Shown here: positions 49,724-58,701 of the stretch, piece by piece
Position numbering within the stretch: the stretch's first letter is position 1
Layout of the letters: each line of letters opens with the position of its first letter
Assembly (NCBI GenBank): GCA_964554105.1
Contig: CAZKNF010000003.1
Span: 1 to 64,000 of the forward strand
DNA length: 64,000 bases
Direction of reading: 5' to 3'
Origin: CAZKNF01 sp964554105
GTDB lineage: Bacteria; Bacteroidota; Rhodothermia; Rhodothermales; VXPQ01
Position numbers and translations under genes: made by a program
Notes under the pieces: generated by a model
Told to the model about the DNA's origin: nothing
What the model saw: only the letters and a program-made list of their open reading frames with translations
Database searches by the model: none

Positions 49724-50794
49724 ATGAGTACCGCCACAGCACGGTTTACGGTTGAATTGATTCCGTCATCTCGCGTGGACGTGATCAATATAAAAGACCA
49801 TATTCAAGGGACGTACGGCGACGTGCTCTCATCCTACAATCGAGCCCTCTACTGCTCCTATCACACTACGGCAGGCTTCTACGATCAGAGCCTCTGTGAT
49901 CGGCTCGAGCACAGCCCCGAATCGCTGCAAGCCTTCCTCGGTGCATTTCAGGAGCTCTTTCCCGCTGGCGCCGAATACCGGCACGATCAGCTTCATCTGC
50001 GGTCTGAACTGACGGAAGAAGAGCGCCGAAACGAACCTCGGAATGCGGATTCCCATCTTCAGTTCATCGGATCCGGACTCGAGAATTGCGTCGCCTATCA
50101 TAATCGGCCCGACACGCCGGTATACTTCGTCGATCTGGACGGCGTCAACGAAGATACGCCTCGTCGCCGCCGGTCGACCGTGATTGGATTCAATCATGAA
50201 GTCTTGGTCGAAAAGCTTGATGTCGATATTCCGGTCTCAAGCCACCGTATCGACTCGATAAGCCTGAAGGATGACCGTCTGGGTCTATACGACCGACTAC
50301 AGGAGCTTATCGAGTGTCATGGAATTGAGGAGGGGTGGGTCGAAATCGATTTGTATCCGGATGAGCACAACACCGGGCTTACCGTCAACGAGTATGAAAC
50401 GCTGCTCATGAAGCATGATTTGGCTGACGTGCTTCGAGATCCGCTCCGTTTCGCCGCCGAAAAAGGTCGGAGTATGCTTCGAAACCCGCTGAAGATTCCA
50501 GAGAAGGCGAAAAACTACGCCAAATACGATCTCGTTCGTGTGATGAACCGGGCATTTGATAAGCTCGGTCTCAGCGAATCCGTCGTCGAGCGCCTCGTGG
50601 ATCGATTGATGGCGCTGCCCGCGTCTCATTTCTTTGGGATGAAGCGATCCGTGCGCCTGCTGGTCACCGAAGGCGAGGCTGTTCGCGGACCCTCGATTGT
50701 TCAGGGAGCCTACCAGAGTCCCATTCTGGTGCAGTGGGAGAAGGCGGAGCGCGGCAGTCGCCGCCTCAGGATTTCGCTTAAAGAGTGCTCATAG
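49724..50794 (+). CDS. YjbQ/UPF0047-like protein with a large C-terminal extension
   Basis: The first about 160 residues resemble YjbQ (UPF0047), small proteins linked to thiamine phosphate side reactions: ALYCSYHTTAGFYDQ, YRHDQLHL, and ADSHLQFIGSGLENCVAYH followed by PVYFVDLDGVNED. The remaining about 200 residues are of no family I know; they are charged, end in RLRISLKECS and include VRLLVTEGEAVRGPS and QSPILVQW. YjbQ proteins are usually about 140 residues, so this 356-residue fusion is unusual. The catalytic state is not certain. Confidence 0.6.
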   Translation: MSTATARFTVELIPSSRVDVINIKDHIQGTYGDVLSSYNRALYCSYHTTAGFYDQSLCDRLEHSPESLQAFLGAFQELFPAGAEYRHDQLHLRSELTEEERRNEPRNADSHLQFIGSGLENCVAYHNRPDTPVYFVDLDGVNEDTPRRRRSTVIGFNHEVLVEKLDVDIPVSSHRIDSISLKDDRLGLYDRLQELIECHGIEEGWVEIDLYPDEHNTGLTVNEYETLLMKHDLADVLRDPLRFAAEKGRSMLRNPLKIPEKAKNYAKYDLVRVMNRAFDKLGLSESVVERLVDRLMALPASHFFGMKRSVRLLVTEGEAVRGPSIVQGAYQSPILVQWEKAERGSRRLRISLKECS

Positions 50795-50796
50795 CA

Positions 50797-51573
50797 TCAG
50801 ATCAAGGACTTCGACTGTCCTCCGTCTACGTTGAGACAGGCTCCGGTTACGAGGCTCGCCCGTTCCGACGCCAGGAAGGCAACGACATCCGCGATTTCGT
50901 CCACCGTGCCGAATCGTCCGATCGGAAGATTCGCTTCAATAAACGCCTTCATGTTCTCAGGATCCTCCTTGACCCTTCGATCCCAACTCCCACCGGGAAA
51001 TCGAATTGAGCCGGGCGCTACTGAATTTACACGGATTCCGTCGCCGGCCAGTTCGAGCGCCATGATTTTAGCCAGGCTGATGACTGCGGATTTGGTCGTG
51101 TTGTAGATCGTCAGGCCTGGACCGCCGGCTTCTCGTCCGAAAATCGACGAGATAAATACAATCGCGCCACCCCCCTCGGCGCGCATATGGGGAATGGCGG
51201 ATCTGCTGCAGCGGACATGCGACATGAAATTTAGCTCGGTGATATCGTACCAATCCTCATCTGTTGTATCCGCGAAGTCCTTTCGGCGATTTCCACCAAC
51301 GTTGTTTACGAGTATGTTCAGTTTTCCAAAACGATCGAGCGTTGATTGAATTAGCTGCTCGGGTGCACCGGGATCCGTTAAGTCCAGAGCCACTGGGTGC
51401 ACGGATCCATCCGACGCTTTCAAAACGTCTGCGGCCGCGGCGAGCTCTACGCGGTCGCGAGCACATATTACGACGCTGCATCCTTCTTCGACCAGTCTGG
51501 CCGCGATCCCGTTTCCAATACCACGGCTGGATCCGGTGATGACAGCGACCTTGCCTGTGAGATTGAGATTCAT
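50797..51573 (-). CDS. SDR family oxidoreductase
   Basis: The 258-residue short-chain dehydrogenase has the NAD(P) loop ITGSSRGIGNGIA near residues 12-24, NILVNNVGGNRR, a catalytic Ser in FISSIFG, the Tyr-x3-Lys pair in IYNTTKSAV, and GACLNVDGGQSKSLI at its end. The pattern fits the 3-oxoacyl-ACP-reductase-like or sugar dehydrogenase group, but the substrate cannot be set. It converges with the YjbQ-like gene; the stops are two bases apart. Confidence 0.9.
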   Translation of the reverse strand: MNLNLTGKVAVITGSSRGIGNGIAARLVEEGCSVVICARDRVELAAAADVLKASDGSVHPVALDLTDPGAPEQLIQSTLDRFGKLNILVNNVGGNRRKDFADTTDEDWYDITELNFMSHVRCSRSAIPHMRAEGGGAIVFISSIFGREAGGPGLTIYNTTKSAVISLAKIMALELAGDGIRVNSVAPGSIRFPGGSWDRRVKEDPENMKAFIEANLPIGRFGTVDEIADVVAFLASERASLVTGACLNVDGGQSKSLI

Positions 51574-51638
51574 ATTCGTCTGTGATCTAGCATGGAGTCT
51601 TTTGCATATGTCTGCTATGGCCGCGCTCGTGTGCGCGA

Positions 51639-51738
51639 NNNNNNNNNNNNNNNNNNNNNNNNNNNNNNNNNNNNNNNNNNNNNNNNNNNNNNNNNNNNNN
51701 NNNNNNNNNNNNNNNNNNNNNNNNNNNNNNNNNNNNNN
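51639..51738. other. Assembly gap of 100 N
   Basis: Exactly 100 unknown bases mark a scaffold join of unknown true length, between the SDR gene (minus) and xseB (plus). Flanking sequence encodes nothing recognised up to xseB. Confidence 0.99.
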
Positions 51739-51844
51739 CGCTGCCTTCGAAAGACGCGGATTTCAAGTCCTTCCGCAACCTGTCGGGATTGAAAACATTA
51801 TAAAGCCGAACGGAATAAACTTTGCTAATCCGCCCTATGAATCA

Positions 51845-52060
51845 ATGACGGAACCAGGTGAGTCAAACCTTCCGCCGGACCTCACATTTGAGCAAGCGAT
51901 GGATCGCCTCGAGGGAATTGTAAAGGCGCTTGAAGGGGACACGTGCAGCCTTGAAGACGCCTTAAGTCGGCACGCGGAGGGCGTTGCTCTCGCTCGTTTC
52001 TGTAAAGAACGGCTCAATTCGGCGGAGATGAAAATACAAAACCTTACGCTCGGAGAATGA
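51845..52060 (+). CDS. xseB: Exodeoxyribonuclease VII small subunit
   Basis: The 71-residue protein from ATG 51845 shows LTFEQAMDRLEGIVKALEGD, TCSLEDALSRHAEGVALAR and CKERLNSAEMKIQNL, the whole XseB pattern. XseB binds several copies per XseA. It starts about 106 bases after the scaffold gap, so its promoter may lie in missing sequence. It overlaps the next gene by four bases (ATGA). Confidence 0.95.
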   Translation: MTEPGESNLPPDLTFEQAMDRLEGIVKALEGDTCSLEDALSRHAEGVALARFCKERLNSAEMKIQNLTLGE

Positions 52061-52584
52061 AGAATCCGATGACGTCGCTTGAACGGCTCCAGCATTTACC
52101 TGATCATTCACGCGTCTGGATCTACGCTGCTGATCGTGCGCTCGATGAAAGTGAGGCTACCCGACTGCTCGAGCATCTCGATTCGTTCTGCTCAGACTGG
52201 CGATCCCACGGGAGGCCCGTCTCGAGCGGGGCGGCCGTCGTGGCGAATCGATTTGCTGTGATCGCAGGTGAAATTCCGGACGCCGATATCTCAGGTTGTG
52301 GAATTGACGCCTCTGTCCACTCTTTGGACCAGGCCGCAGCGGATTTCGACGTGCGCTGGCTTCCCGCGCTCGCCGTTCACTATCGAGCCGAGGACGGCAC
52401 GATCCATTCAGTATCACGTTCGGAATTTCGAAACCTCGTTCGTACCGGGCATATAACTGCTTCGACCGTTGTTTTCGACGTCTCGATTCAGACGCTCCGA
52501 GAACTTCGTGAGGGAGCGCTTGAGCAATCGGCCGGTTCGACGTGGCACAATCGGGTGTTTCGATTGTCAGAAGCATCCGTTTAA
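52057..52584 (+). CDS. Conserved Bacteroidota-type protein, unknown function (often mislabelled ABC transporter ATPase)
   Basis: This 175-residue protein has LPDHSRVWIYAADRALDESEA, HLDSFCSDWRSHGRPVSS, GCGIDASVHSL, VSRSEFRNLV and STWHNRVFRLS. These match a family that recurs in Bacteroidota genomes, commonly under the name ABC transporter ATPase although no Walker motifs are present, here or in relatives that I know. It is overlapped by xseB. The function is unknown; no signal peptide is seen. Confidence 0.75.
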   Translation: MKNPMTSLERLQHLPDHSRVWIYAADRALDESEATRLLEHLDSFCSDWRSHGRPVSSGAAVVANRFAVIAGEIPDADISGCGIDASVHSLDQAAADFDVRWLPALAVHYRAEDGTIHSVSRSEFRNLVRTGHITASTVVFDVSIQTLRELREGALEQSAGSTWHNRVFRLSEASV

Positions 52585-52752
52585 CTTGTTTCGGCGTTCT
52601 GGGAAGTAATAGTCGCGTTATGCACAATCTTCGGGGGCATTGCGTAAATAGACGAATGAAACTCGTGGTTAGAAAAATCGTGACAACGCCCTCAGGCAGT
52701 GCTTAGTGGCCCATCCGGACAAACGGACAACCATTCTGTTTTGCGGTTAGCT

Positions 52753-53715
52753 ATGAAAATCAGATACGGTACAGCGTTGCTTTTGGCTGCGATTCTTACT
52801 GTGGCTTGCACCTTGCAGGCTACGGCGCAGAGTTACATTAATCAGACGGAAATCGAGGAAGTCCTGACGAGCCATCGTGTCGATCATCTCGACGATCTGC
52901 CGGAAGTCTACTACAACTACTACGTACTCGATGACGGGCGCAACAACAGCGTTCTCGCGAGAAATACATTCTATAAAATCATCGGCCGTGGAGATATCGA
53001 AATCGGACGAGATCGCGCGAAGCTGGTCGAACTTCTTAATCGACTCCACCTTCAGCAAATCGGCGTAGGCGACACGCTCGTCGTTCCTGAAAAGTTTGAA
53101 CTCGATTTTCGTGCATATTCGCCGTTCCCGCGGTACTACCCGGGTGCTCGCGAGTTTGACAAGCTGTTTATCATCCATAAGACAACTCAGGCGTGGGCCG
53201 CCTACGAGTATGGACAGCTCGCGCGATGGGGAATTGTGAATACCGGATCGGAGGAAAGCCCGACGCCAACGGGACGATATAATTTCAACTGGAAGGAAGA
53301 GTACCGCGTCTCATCCCTCAGTCCTCCTGACGAGGATTGGGAGATGTACTGGGTGTTCAATTTTCATAATGCTCGCGGCATCCATATTCACCAGTACCCC
53401 ATGCCTACCGGCGGTCCGACGAGCCATGGCTGCGTACGGCTCATCGATACAGACGCAAAGTGGATCTATGATTGGGGAGATCCATGGACGGTTTCAAATG
53501 GCCGCGTGGACTACGGGTCGGCCGCCGGCCGCATTATCGAGCCTGGAACGACTGTTCTGGTTCTGGGTGATGATCCGGAGGGGCATCCACTCCCCTTCGA
53601 TTTTAAACAGCGCTATCCCGTCCTGAGGCGGATAGATCTGCCCGCCCATCCCTATGACGTGCCACCTGGCACCGCGCAGCAGGAGCACTTCGATGGCCTT
53701 CGGGCATCACGGTAG
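52753..53715 (+). CDS. L,D-transpeptidase (YkuD/ErfK family)
   Basis: The ATG at 52753 starts a signal peptide MKIRYGTALLLAAILTVA ending ATAQ; upstream in-frame start 52699 is less likely. The catalytic motif SHGCVRL with the active Cys lies in GGPTSHGCVRLIDTDAKW near residue 235. HKTTQAWAAYE and PTPTGRYNF are typical of YkuD domains. The enzyme links peptidoglycan stems or anchors proteins to them in the periplasm. The 320-residue product is exported. No lytic gene partner is near. Confidence 0.93.
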   Translation: MKIRYGTALLLAAILTVACTLQATAQSYINQTEIEEVLTSHRVDHLDDLPEVYYNYYVLDDGRNNSVLARNTFYKIIGRGDIEIGRDRAKLVELLNRLHLQQIGVGDTLVVPEKFELDFRAYSPFPRYYPGAREFDKLFIIHKTTQAWAAYEYGQLARWGIVNTGSEESPTPTGRYNFNWKEEYRVSSLSPPDEDWEMYWVFNFHNARGIHIHQYPMPTGGPTSHGCVRLIDTDAKWIYDWGDPWTVSNGRVDYGSAAGRIIEPGTTVLVLGDDPEGHPLPFDFKQRYPVLRRIDLPAHPYDVPPGTAQQEHFDGLRASR

Positions 53716-53753
53716 GCGGCAGTCGGTCGCCAAGTTTTCAATTCGTCCGGATG

Positions 53754-54893
53754 CTATCGAATTCCGGTGAACATCCTTTCGATTCGCGGCTTGCGTGTTT
53801 GCCTATTCCACGAGAAGTAGATCGTGGTGGCTTTGCCAACGACGTGATTCCAGGGTACGAAGCCCCAGAGTCGACTGTCGTACGAGCTATCCCGATTGTC
53901 GCCCATCACGAAATAGTAGTCCTGATCGAAGACGTACTCGGTCGCTCGCCGGCCGTCAACAAACACGCTGCCGTCGGCGAGTTCGGAGATCTGTCGACCT
54001 TCGTACCGTTCGATCACGTCACGGTAGGCCATGAGTGACAGCGAATCCAATTTTACGGCTTGCCCACGTGCCGGAATAAAAATCGGGCCGTAGTTATCCG
54101 TTCCAAATCCACTACCAAGCGGGAAAATATTCGGGACGCGGTCGCGATCGGCCGGCGAAACGAGCGGCCGGATCGATTCAATTTCGCGCCACGTTCCCAC
54201 TTCGTGCGCGAGTGCCACGGTAGACTGAAACGAAACACCATCTAGCTGTCGGCCAACCCGTCCGACGTCCTCTACTTCTTGCGCCGTAAGTCGATCAATC
54301 GGAAACTCCGCATTCGGTCGTCGAACCGCCAACCACTTCTGCTGCATACTGCTGCTCAACGGCATCGGATCTCCGTTTACGTATGGGACCTTGTCACGAA
54401 TCCGCAGGCTGTCGCCGGGTAAACCGATCACTCGCTTTATGTAGTGCGTTTTCCTGCCAACAGGCTTGTCCTCGAGCGGAAAATTGAAGACGACGATATC
54501 ACCCCGACTCGGCTCCGAAAAACCAGGGAACCGAAGAGGCGGAAGCTCGATCGCTTCGATTTCCCAGTCAGTGAACGGAATACCAATTCTTTGCGGGAGT
54601 CTCGGGCCGTAACTGAGCTTTGACACCAGTACAAAGTCTCCTGCAAGGAGGGTCTTCTCCATTGACGTGGTCGGAATTCGGAACGCTTCGAGCAGGAATC
54701 CTCGAATAAGGAATGCGATCGACAGAGCAATGACGATTGTGAACAGCCAATCTCGCAGTGTCACCTGCTGCCTTTGAGCCGATGCGCCACGATCATGGTT
54801 GTGGCGTGTGACGACCGAAGATCCGTCCTCAGGGATGGATGCGGCACGGTCATCGGGTGAACTTGCCGTACGTATGGAAGGGTACTTCTCCAA
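53754..54893 (-). CDS. lepB: Signal peptidase I (second of two tandem copies)
   Basis: Signal peptidase I removes export signals at the outer face of the inner membrane. A Ser/Thr-rich cytoplasmic N-terminus precedes one membrane helix (FTIVIALSIAFLIRGFLL, about residues 51-68). The nucleophile is in FRIPTTSMEKTLLAGD and the general base Lys in HYIKRVIGLPGDSL. Near the end, VMGDNRDSSYDSRLWGFVP is the box E signature. Length is 379 residues. It lies 18 bases after the first copy; both are divergent over most of their extracytoplasmic insert. Confidence 0.95.
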   Translation of the reverse strand: MEKYPSIRTASSPDDRAASIPEDGSSVVTRHNHDRGASAQRQQVTLRDWLFTIVIALSIAFLIRGFLLEAFRIPTTSMEKTLLAGDFVLVSKLSYGPRLPQRIGIPFTDWEIEAIELPPLRFPGFSEPSRGDIVVFNFPLEDKPVGRKTHYIKRVIGLPGDSLRIRDKVPYVNGDPMPLSSSMQQKWLAVRRPNAEFPIDRLTAQEVEDVGRVGRQLDGVSFQSTVALAHEVGTWREIESIRPLVSPADRDRVPNIFPLGSGFGTDNYGPIFIPARGQAVKLDSLSLMAYRDVIERYEGRQISELADGSVFVDGRRATEYVFDQDYYFVMGDNRDSSYDSRLWGFVPWNHVVGKATTIYFSWNRQTRKPRIERMFTGIR

Positions 54894-54911
54894 TCTCAGA
54901 ATTGCCGCCTT

Positions 54912-56033
54912 TTAGTTTATCAAGTGGAAGAGACGGCCAAACCGGGGCAACATTGCCTCCGAATCCCACGAAAAGTAAATGAGAATGGCCTTCCCCACGA
55001 CGTGATCCATCGGCACAAATCCCCAAAAACGGCTGTCTTCTGAATTGTCCCGGTTATCACCCATTACGAAGAAGTAGTCTTGCTCGAACGTATAACTACT
55101 CGTCCGAACACCGTCGATTTCGAACACTCCCTCGTCAATGACTCGGACGTCGTGGGATTCGTAGTCGGTGATAACTGGTCCGTACACGGGCCAATTTTCA
55201 GCTGTCAGCGTGACGTTCATTCCTTCCTCAGGAATCTGTATCGGCCCATAGTTGTCCGGAGTATAATCTCGCCCGGGTGGATACATCAGCGCGCTGTAGC
55301 CGACGTTCTCCGGTGCTATGTAGGGCTCGACCGAATCTACCCAGGGCCAAGATCGCATTTCATCCACTGCCGAACTAGTCGCCAGAACTCGCACGATGCT
55401 TGGATTCGAGGTACCCTGTACGTCGGATACTCCGAGATTGCGCAGGGCCGATCCCGAGAGGTTTACACGCGGGTCTCGCTTGTGTACGTTCCAATATTGC
55501 TGCATGCCTTCCATCAAGGGAAGCACTTCATCATCTACATGCACGACTTTGTCAACGACCGAAAGTGACTCCCCGGGCAATCCTACTACCCGTTTGATGT
55601 AATGCATTTTTCGATCGACGGGCATCTCGCCGGGCGGGTAATTGAAAACGATCGCATCTCCCCGCTCTACCTCAGCGAAGCCAGGGAATCTAGTGTGCGG
55701 AAGCTCGATGCCTTTAAGGTAGACCTGCGTGAACGGAATGCCTATGGTAACGGGCGTCCTTGTGCCGTAGTGGAGTTTCGATACGAATAAATAATCCCCG
55801 ATGAGTAGATTCTTCTCCATAGATGGCGTGGGGATGCGAAAGAGATCGAAGATGAGCGTGCGGACGATGAGCATGACCACTAATGCGAAAATTATCGCAT
55901 CGGACCACTCTCGGAACTTGCTTTTCGGACGCTTTCTTTCAGACTTCCCGTTGCTCTGAGCGGCGCTCATGCGTGCGAGCCGTTCGTCGCTTGACGGCTT
56001 CCGTCGCTTCTTACTAACGTTCGATCCAGCCAA
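54912..56033 (-). CDS. lepB: Signal peptidase I (first of two tandem copies)
   Basis: A basic N-terminus rich in Lys and Arg is followed by one membrane helix (AIIFALVVMLIVRTLIF). Ser nucleophile is in FRIPTPSMEKNLLIGD and Lys base in HYIKRVVGLPGE. Box E is VMGDNRDNSEDSRFWGFVP. The insert between boxes differs from the other copy, so the two may prefer different substrates. Length is 373 residues. It begins 31 bases after the unknown exported protein, and lepA is further upstream on the same strand, a known lepA-lepB association. Confidence 0.95.
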   Translation of the reverse strand: MAGSNVSKKRRKPSSDERLARMSAAQSNGKSERKRPKSKFREWSDAIIFALVVMLIVRTLIFDLFRIPTPSMEKNLLIGDYLFVSKLHYGTRTPVTIGIPFTQVYLKGIELPHTRFPGFAEVERGDAIVFNYPPGEMPVDRKMHYIKRVVGLPGESLSVVDKVVHVDDEVLPLMEGMQQYWNVHKRDPRVNLSGSALRNLGVSDVQGTSNPSIVRVLATSSAVDEMRSWPWVDSVEPYIAPENVGYSALMYPPGRDYTPDNYGPIQIPEEGMNVTLTAENWPVYGPVITDYESHDVRVIDEGVFEIDGVRTSSYTFEQDYFFVMGDNRDNSEDSRFWGFVPMDHVVGKAILIYFSWDSEAMLPRFGRLFHLIN

Positions 56034-56064
56034 CAGTCTGTTTACAATTTAGGTCAATTGATCG

Positions 56065-56889
56065 TCAGTCCCGTTCTCGTTCGAGAAGCGGGCGCCCGAG
56101 CTTCAGATCTGGCCGGCCGACTCGCTCTAGAAAGTATCTATCGCCGTCAAATCCTGATAAGAACCACATTTGCTGATCCGGCAGATAATAGTAGTCGACA
56201 TACGGGTCCCTGTCATTGGATGTGAGTATTTGGCCGATAAACTCGTATTTCAGATCAGGCAGGATGTTACCATACTCCTGCCTGGTCGCAACAACCAGGC
56301 CGCGCTCGAACGGTCCGTTTACGTCCATGACTTGAAGCGGTATAGAGTCGTTGAGCACAAACCAGTATTCGAACTGTACATATTCCGCTGGATCAGAATC
56401 GCGCGTGATATCGAGATCCGGTATCGTCTGCGTCGGCGAACCGAATGTCGCTTCAAGCCGTGCTCGAAGGTCACGTGTAAACGTCGTGTCGAGCGGCGTA
56501 AGCTCGTTGCTTCCTACAAACGTCCAGCGCGTATCCTCAAATTTCTTCTCGAACCATGACCGACCCAGTTTTGGAATGACCTGCCACTTCCTGATCTGGA
56601 TTGACTCCTGTTCTACAGGAGCGGGTTCCGCCTCGGTGGGAAAGATGATCTCCACCCATTCACGAAGCGAATCGGTAGGATATTGGACTTTGGCCACAGG
56701 TTGTGAATGGGGGCGGAATCCATTGAGCAATCGCTCAGACTGAGCCTTAAAGCGGGCTGTCCGATACATCTCAGCGAGGGACTGCGCATTCGCATCATCG
56801 GGTACTGCGATGCACAATACTCCGACGAAGAGCGCCACGATCACAACGCTCGATGGGCTCCACATGTCATCTACGCCCTTGCCCATCAT
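56065..56889 (-). CDS. Hypothetical exported protein
   Basis: The 274-residue product has an N-terminal signal-like hydrophobic stretch (VVIVALFVGVLCIAV) ending near DDANAQ. The rest is rich in aromatic and charged residues and beta strands. Segments such as ADPAEYVQFEYWFVLNDS-like (DPAEYVQFEYWFVLNDS) and YYYLPDQQMWFLSGFDGDRYF may be conserved but match no family I know. The ATG at 56889 lies four bases after the lepA stop; ATG 56886 is an alternative. Co-transcription with lepA and the two lepB genes is likely. Confidence 0.75.
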   Translation of the reverse strand: MMGKGVDDMWSPSSVVIVALFVGVLCIAVPDDANAQSLAEMYRTARFKAQSERLLNGFRPHSQPVAKVQYPTDSLREWVEIIFPTEAEPAPVEQESIQIRKWQVIPKLGRSWFEKKFEDTRWTFVGSNELTPLDTTFTRDLRARLEATFGSPTQTIPDLDITRDSDPAEYVQFEYWFVLNDSIPLQVMDVNGPFERGLVVATRQEYGNILPDLKYEFIGQILTSNDRDPYVDYYYLPDQQMWFLSGFDGDRYFLERVGRPDLKLGRPLLERERD

Positions 56890-56892
56890 CGA

Positions 56893-58701
56893 TCAGTCCT
56901 CCATCGACAGGACGGCAAGGAACGCTTCCTGGGGGACCTCGACGCGGCCTACCTGCTTCATCCGCTTCTTACCCTCTTTCTGTCTTTCGAGGAGCTTCCG
57001 CTTCCGCGAGACATCTCCGCCGTAGCACTTCGCCGTTACATCCTTGCGCATCGGTTTCACTGTTTCGCGCGCGATGACGCGGCTGCCGACCGTTGCTTGA
57101 AGCGCCACCTCGAACATCTGCCGTGGAATCAGCTCCTTTAACTTGTGTGTGAGTTTGCGACCCATGTCATATGCCTTATCGCGGTGCACGATCGTAGACA
57201 GGGCATCGACCGGATCGCCGTTGATCAGGATGTCAAGTTTTACTAGATCGCTGGTACGAAACTCGAAAAATTCGTAGTCGAAAGAGGCGTAGCCACGGCT
57301 AAAGCTCTTAAGCTTGTCGTAGAAATCAAACACGATCTCGGCGAGTGGAAGCTCGTACTGAAGGTTGACACGTTCTGTATCGAGATACGTCTGATTGATG
57401 TAGACGCCTCGCCTCTCCTGACAGAGCTGCATCAAGTTACCGATATATTCGGTCGGTGTGATGATTTCTGCACGCACAAACGGCTCTCTAATCGCCTCTA
57501 TGTCACCGGCCGAGGGCATGTTGGACGGATTATCGATGATCCTTTTCTCTTCGTCGACCGGAAGCACCTCATACTTAACATTCGGTACCGTGGTTATGAT
57601 ATCCAGCCCGAATTCGCGGTCGAGACGCTCCTGAACGATTTCCATGTGCAGAAGACCCAGGAATCCGATCCGAAATCCAAACCCGAGGGCGACGGACGTT
57701 TCCGGTTCGTAGGTGAGCGAGGAATCATTCAGTTGAAGTTTTTCGAGCGATGAACGAAGATCTTCAAATTCATCGGCGTCGGCCGGATATACACCACTAA
57801 ATACCATCGGCTTTACTTCGCGAAAGCCGGCGATCGCCGAATCAGCGGGATTCGATGCCAGCGTAATCGTATCCCCGACGCGCGTGTCATGAACGTCTTT
57901 CACTGATCCGATGACGTATCCGACGTCTCCAGCACGCAATTCGTCCACCGGCTGCATGCTTAGCCGCAGAAAGCCTATCTCTTCTGCATCATACTCTTTG
58001 TAATTGGACATGAATCGCATTGTATCACCCTTACGCAGCGTTCCTTCGAAGACGCGAGTATAGACGATGGAGCCGCGATACTGATTGAACACAGAGTCGA
58101 ATATGAGTGCACGGAGCGGACGTTGAGGGTCACCTTTAGGTGCGGGTACCCGCTTGATCAATGCTTCGAGAAGATCGGCCACCCCCTCCCCTGTTTTCGC
58201 GCTAATCGTCATGATCTCTTCCGCTGGTTCTCCGATCAAGTCTTCGATGGTCTGCGCTATGACATCGGGACGTGCATTCGGAAGATCGACCTTATTTAGC
58301 ACCGGTATAATTTCGAGGTCGTGGGCGAGCGCCAGATATAGGTTAGAAATCGTCTGTGCCTCGATCCCCTGAGCGGCGTCCACTACCAGCACAGCACCTT
58401 CACAAGCTTTGAGAGCGCGAGACACTTCGTAGGTAAAATCGACGTGACCGGGTGTATCGATCAGATTGAGAACGTACATGTGACCGTCTCGCGCCTCGTA
58501 GGTCATCCGAATTGCATGGCTCTTTATCGTGATCCCACGCTCACGCTCAAGGTCCATGTTGTCGAGCACCTGCTCCTGCAGTTCACGACTCGTAAGTGTA
58601 CCGGTGAGCTGCAGAAATCTGTCGGCAAGGGTGCTCTTCCCATGATCGATATGCGCAATTATGCAGAAATTCCGGATCCGGCTCTGCCTGAGGTCGGACA
58701 T
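56893..58701 (-). CDS. lepA: Elongation factor 4 (LepA)
   Basis: LepA is a ribosome-associated GTPase that aids translation under stress. The 602-residue product shows IAHIDHGKSTLADRFL, the switch II DTPGHVDFTYEVSRAL, the NKVDLPNARPD base-recognition loop, and ISAKTGEGV. Its C-terminal domain ends in FEVALQATVGSRVIARETVKPMRKDVTAKCYGGD-like sequence (ARETVKPMRKDVTAKCYGGD), typical of the LepA CTD. It is the first gene of the minus-strand run lepA-unknown-lepB-lepB. Confidence 0.97.
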   Translation of the reverse strand: MSDLRQSRIRNFCIIAHIDHGKSTLADRFLQLTGTLTSRELQEQVLDNMDLERERGITIKSHAIRMTYEARDGHMYVLNLIDTPGHVDFTYEVSRALKACEGAVLVVDAAQGIEAQTISNLYLALAHDLEIIPVLNKVDLPNARPDVIAQTIEDLIGEPAEEIMTISAKTGEGVADLLEALIKRVPAPKGDPQRPLRALIFDSVFNQYRGSIVYTRVFEGTLRKGDTMRFMSNYKEYDAEEIGFLRLSMQPVDELRAGDVGYVIGSVKDVHDTRVGDTITLASNPADSAIAGFREVKPMVFSGVYPADADEFEDLRSSLEKLQLNDSSLTYEPETSVALGFGFRIGFLGLLHMEIVQERLDREFGLDIITTVPNVKYEVLPVDEEKRIIDNPSNMPSAGDIEAIREPFVRAEIITPTEYIGNLMQLCQERRGVYINQTYLDTERVNLQYELPLAEIVFDFYDKLKSFSRGYASFDYEFFEFRTSDLVKLDILINGDPVDALSTIVHRDKAYDMGRKLTHKLKELIPRQMFEVALQATVGSRVIARETVKPMRKDVTAKCYGGDVSRKRKLLERQKEGKKRMKQVGRVEVPQEAFLAVLSMED

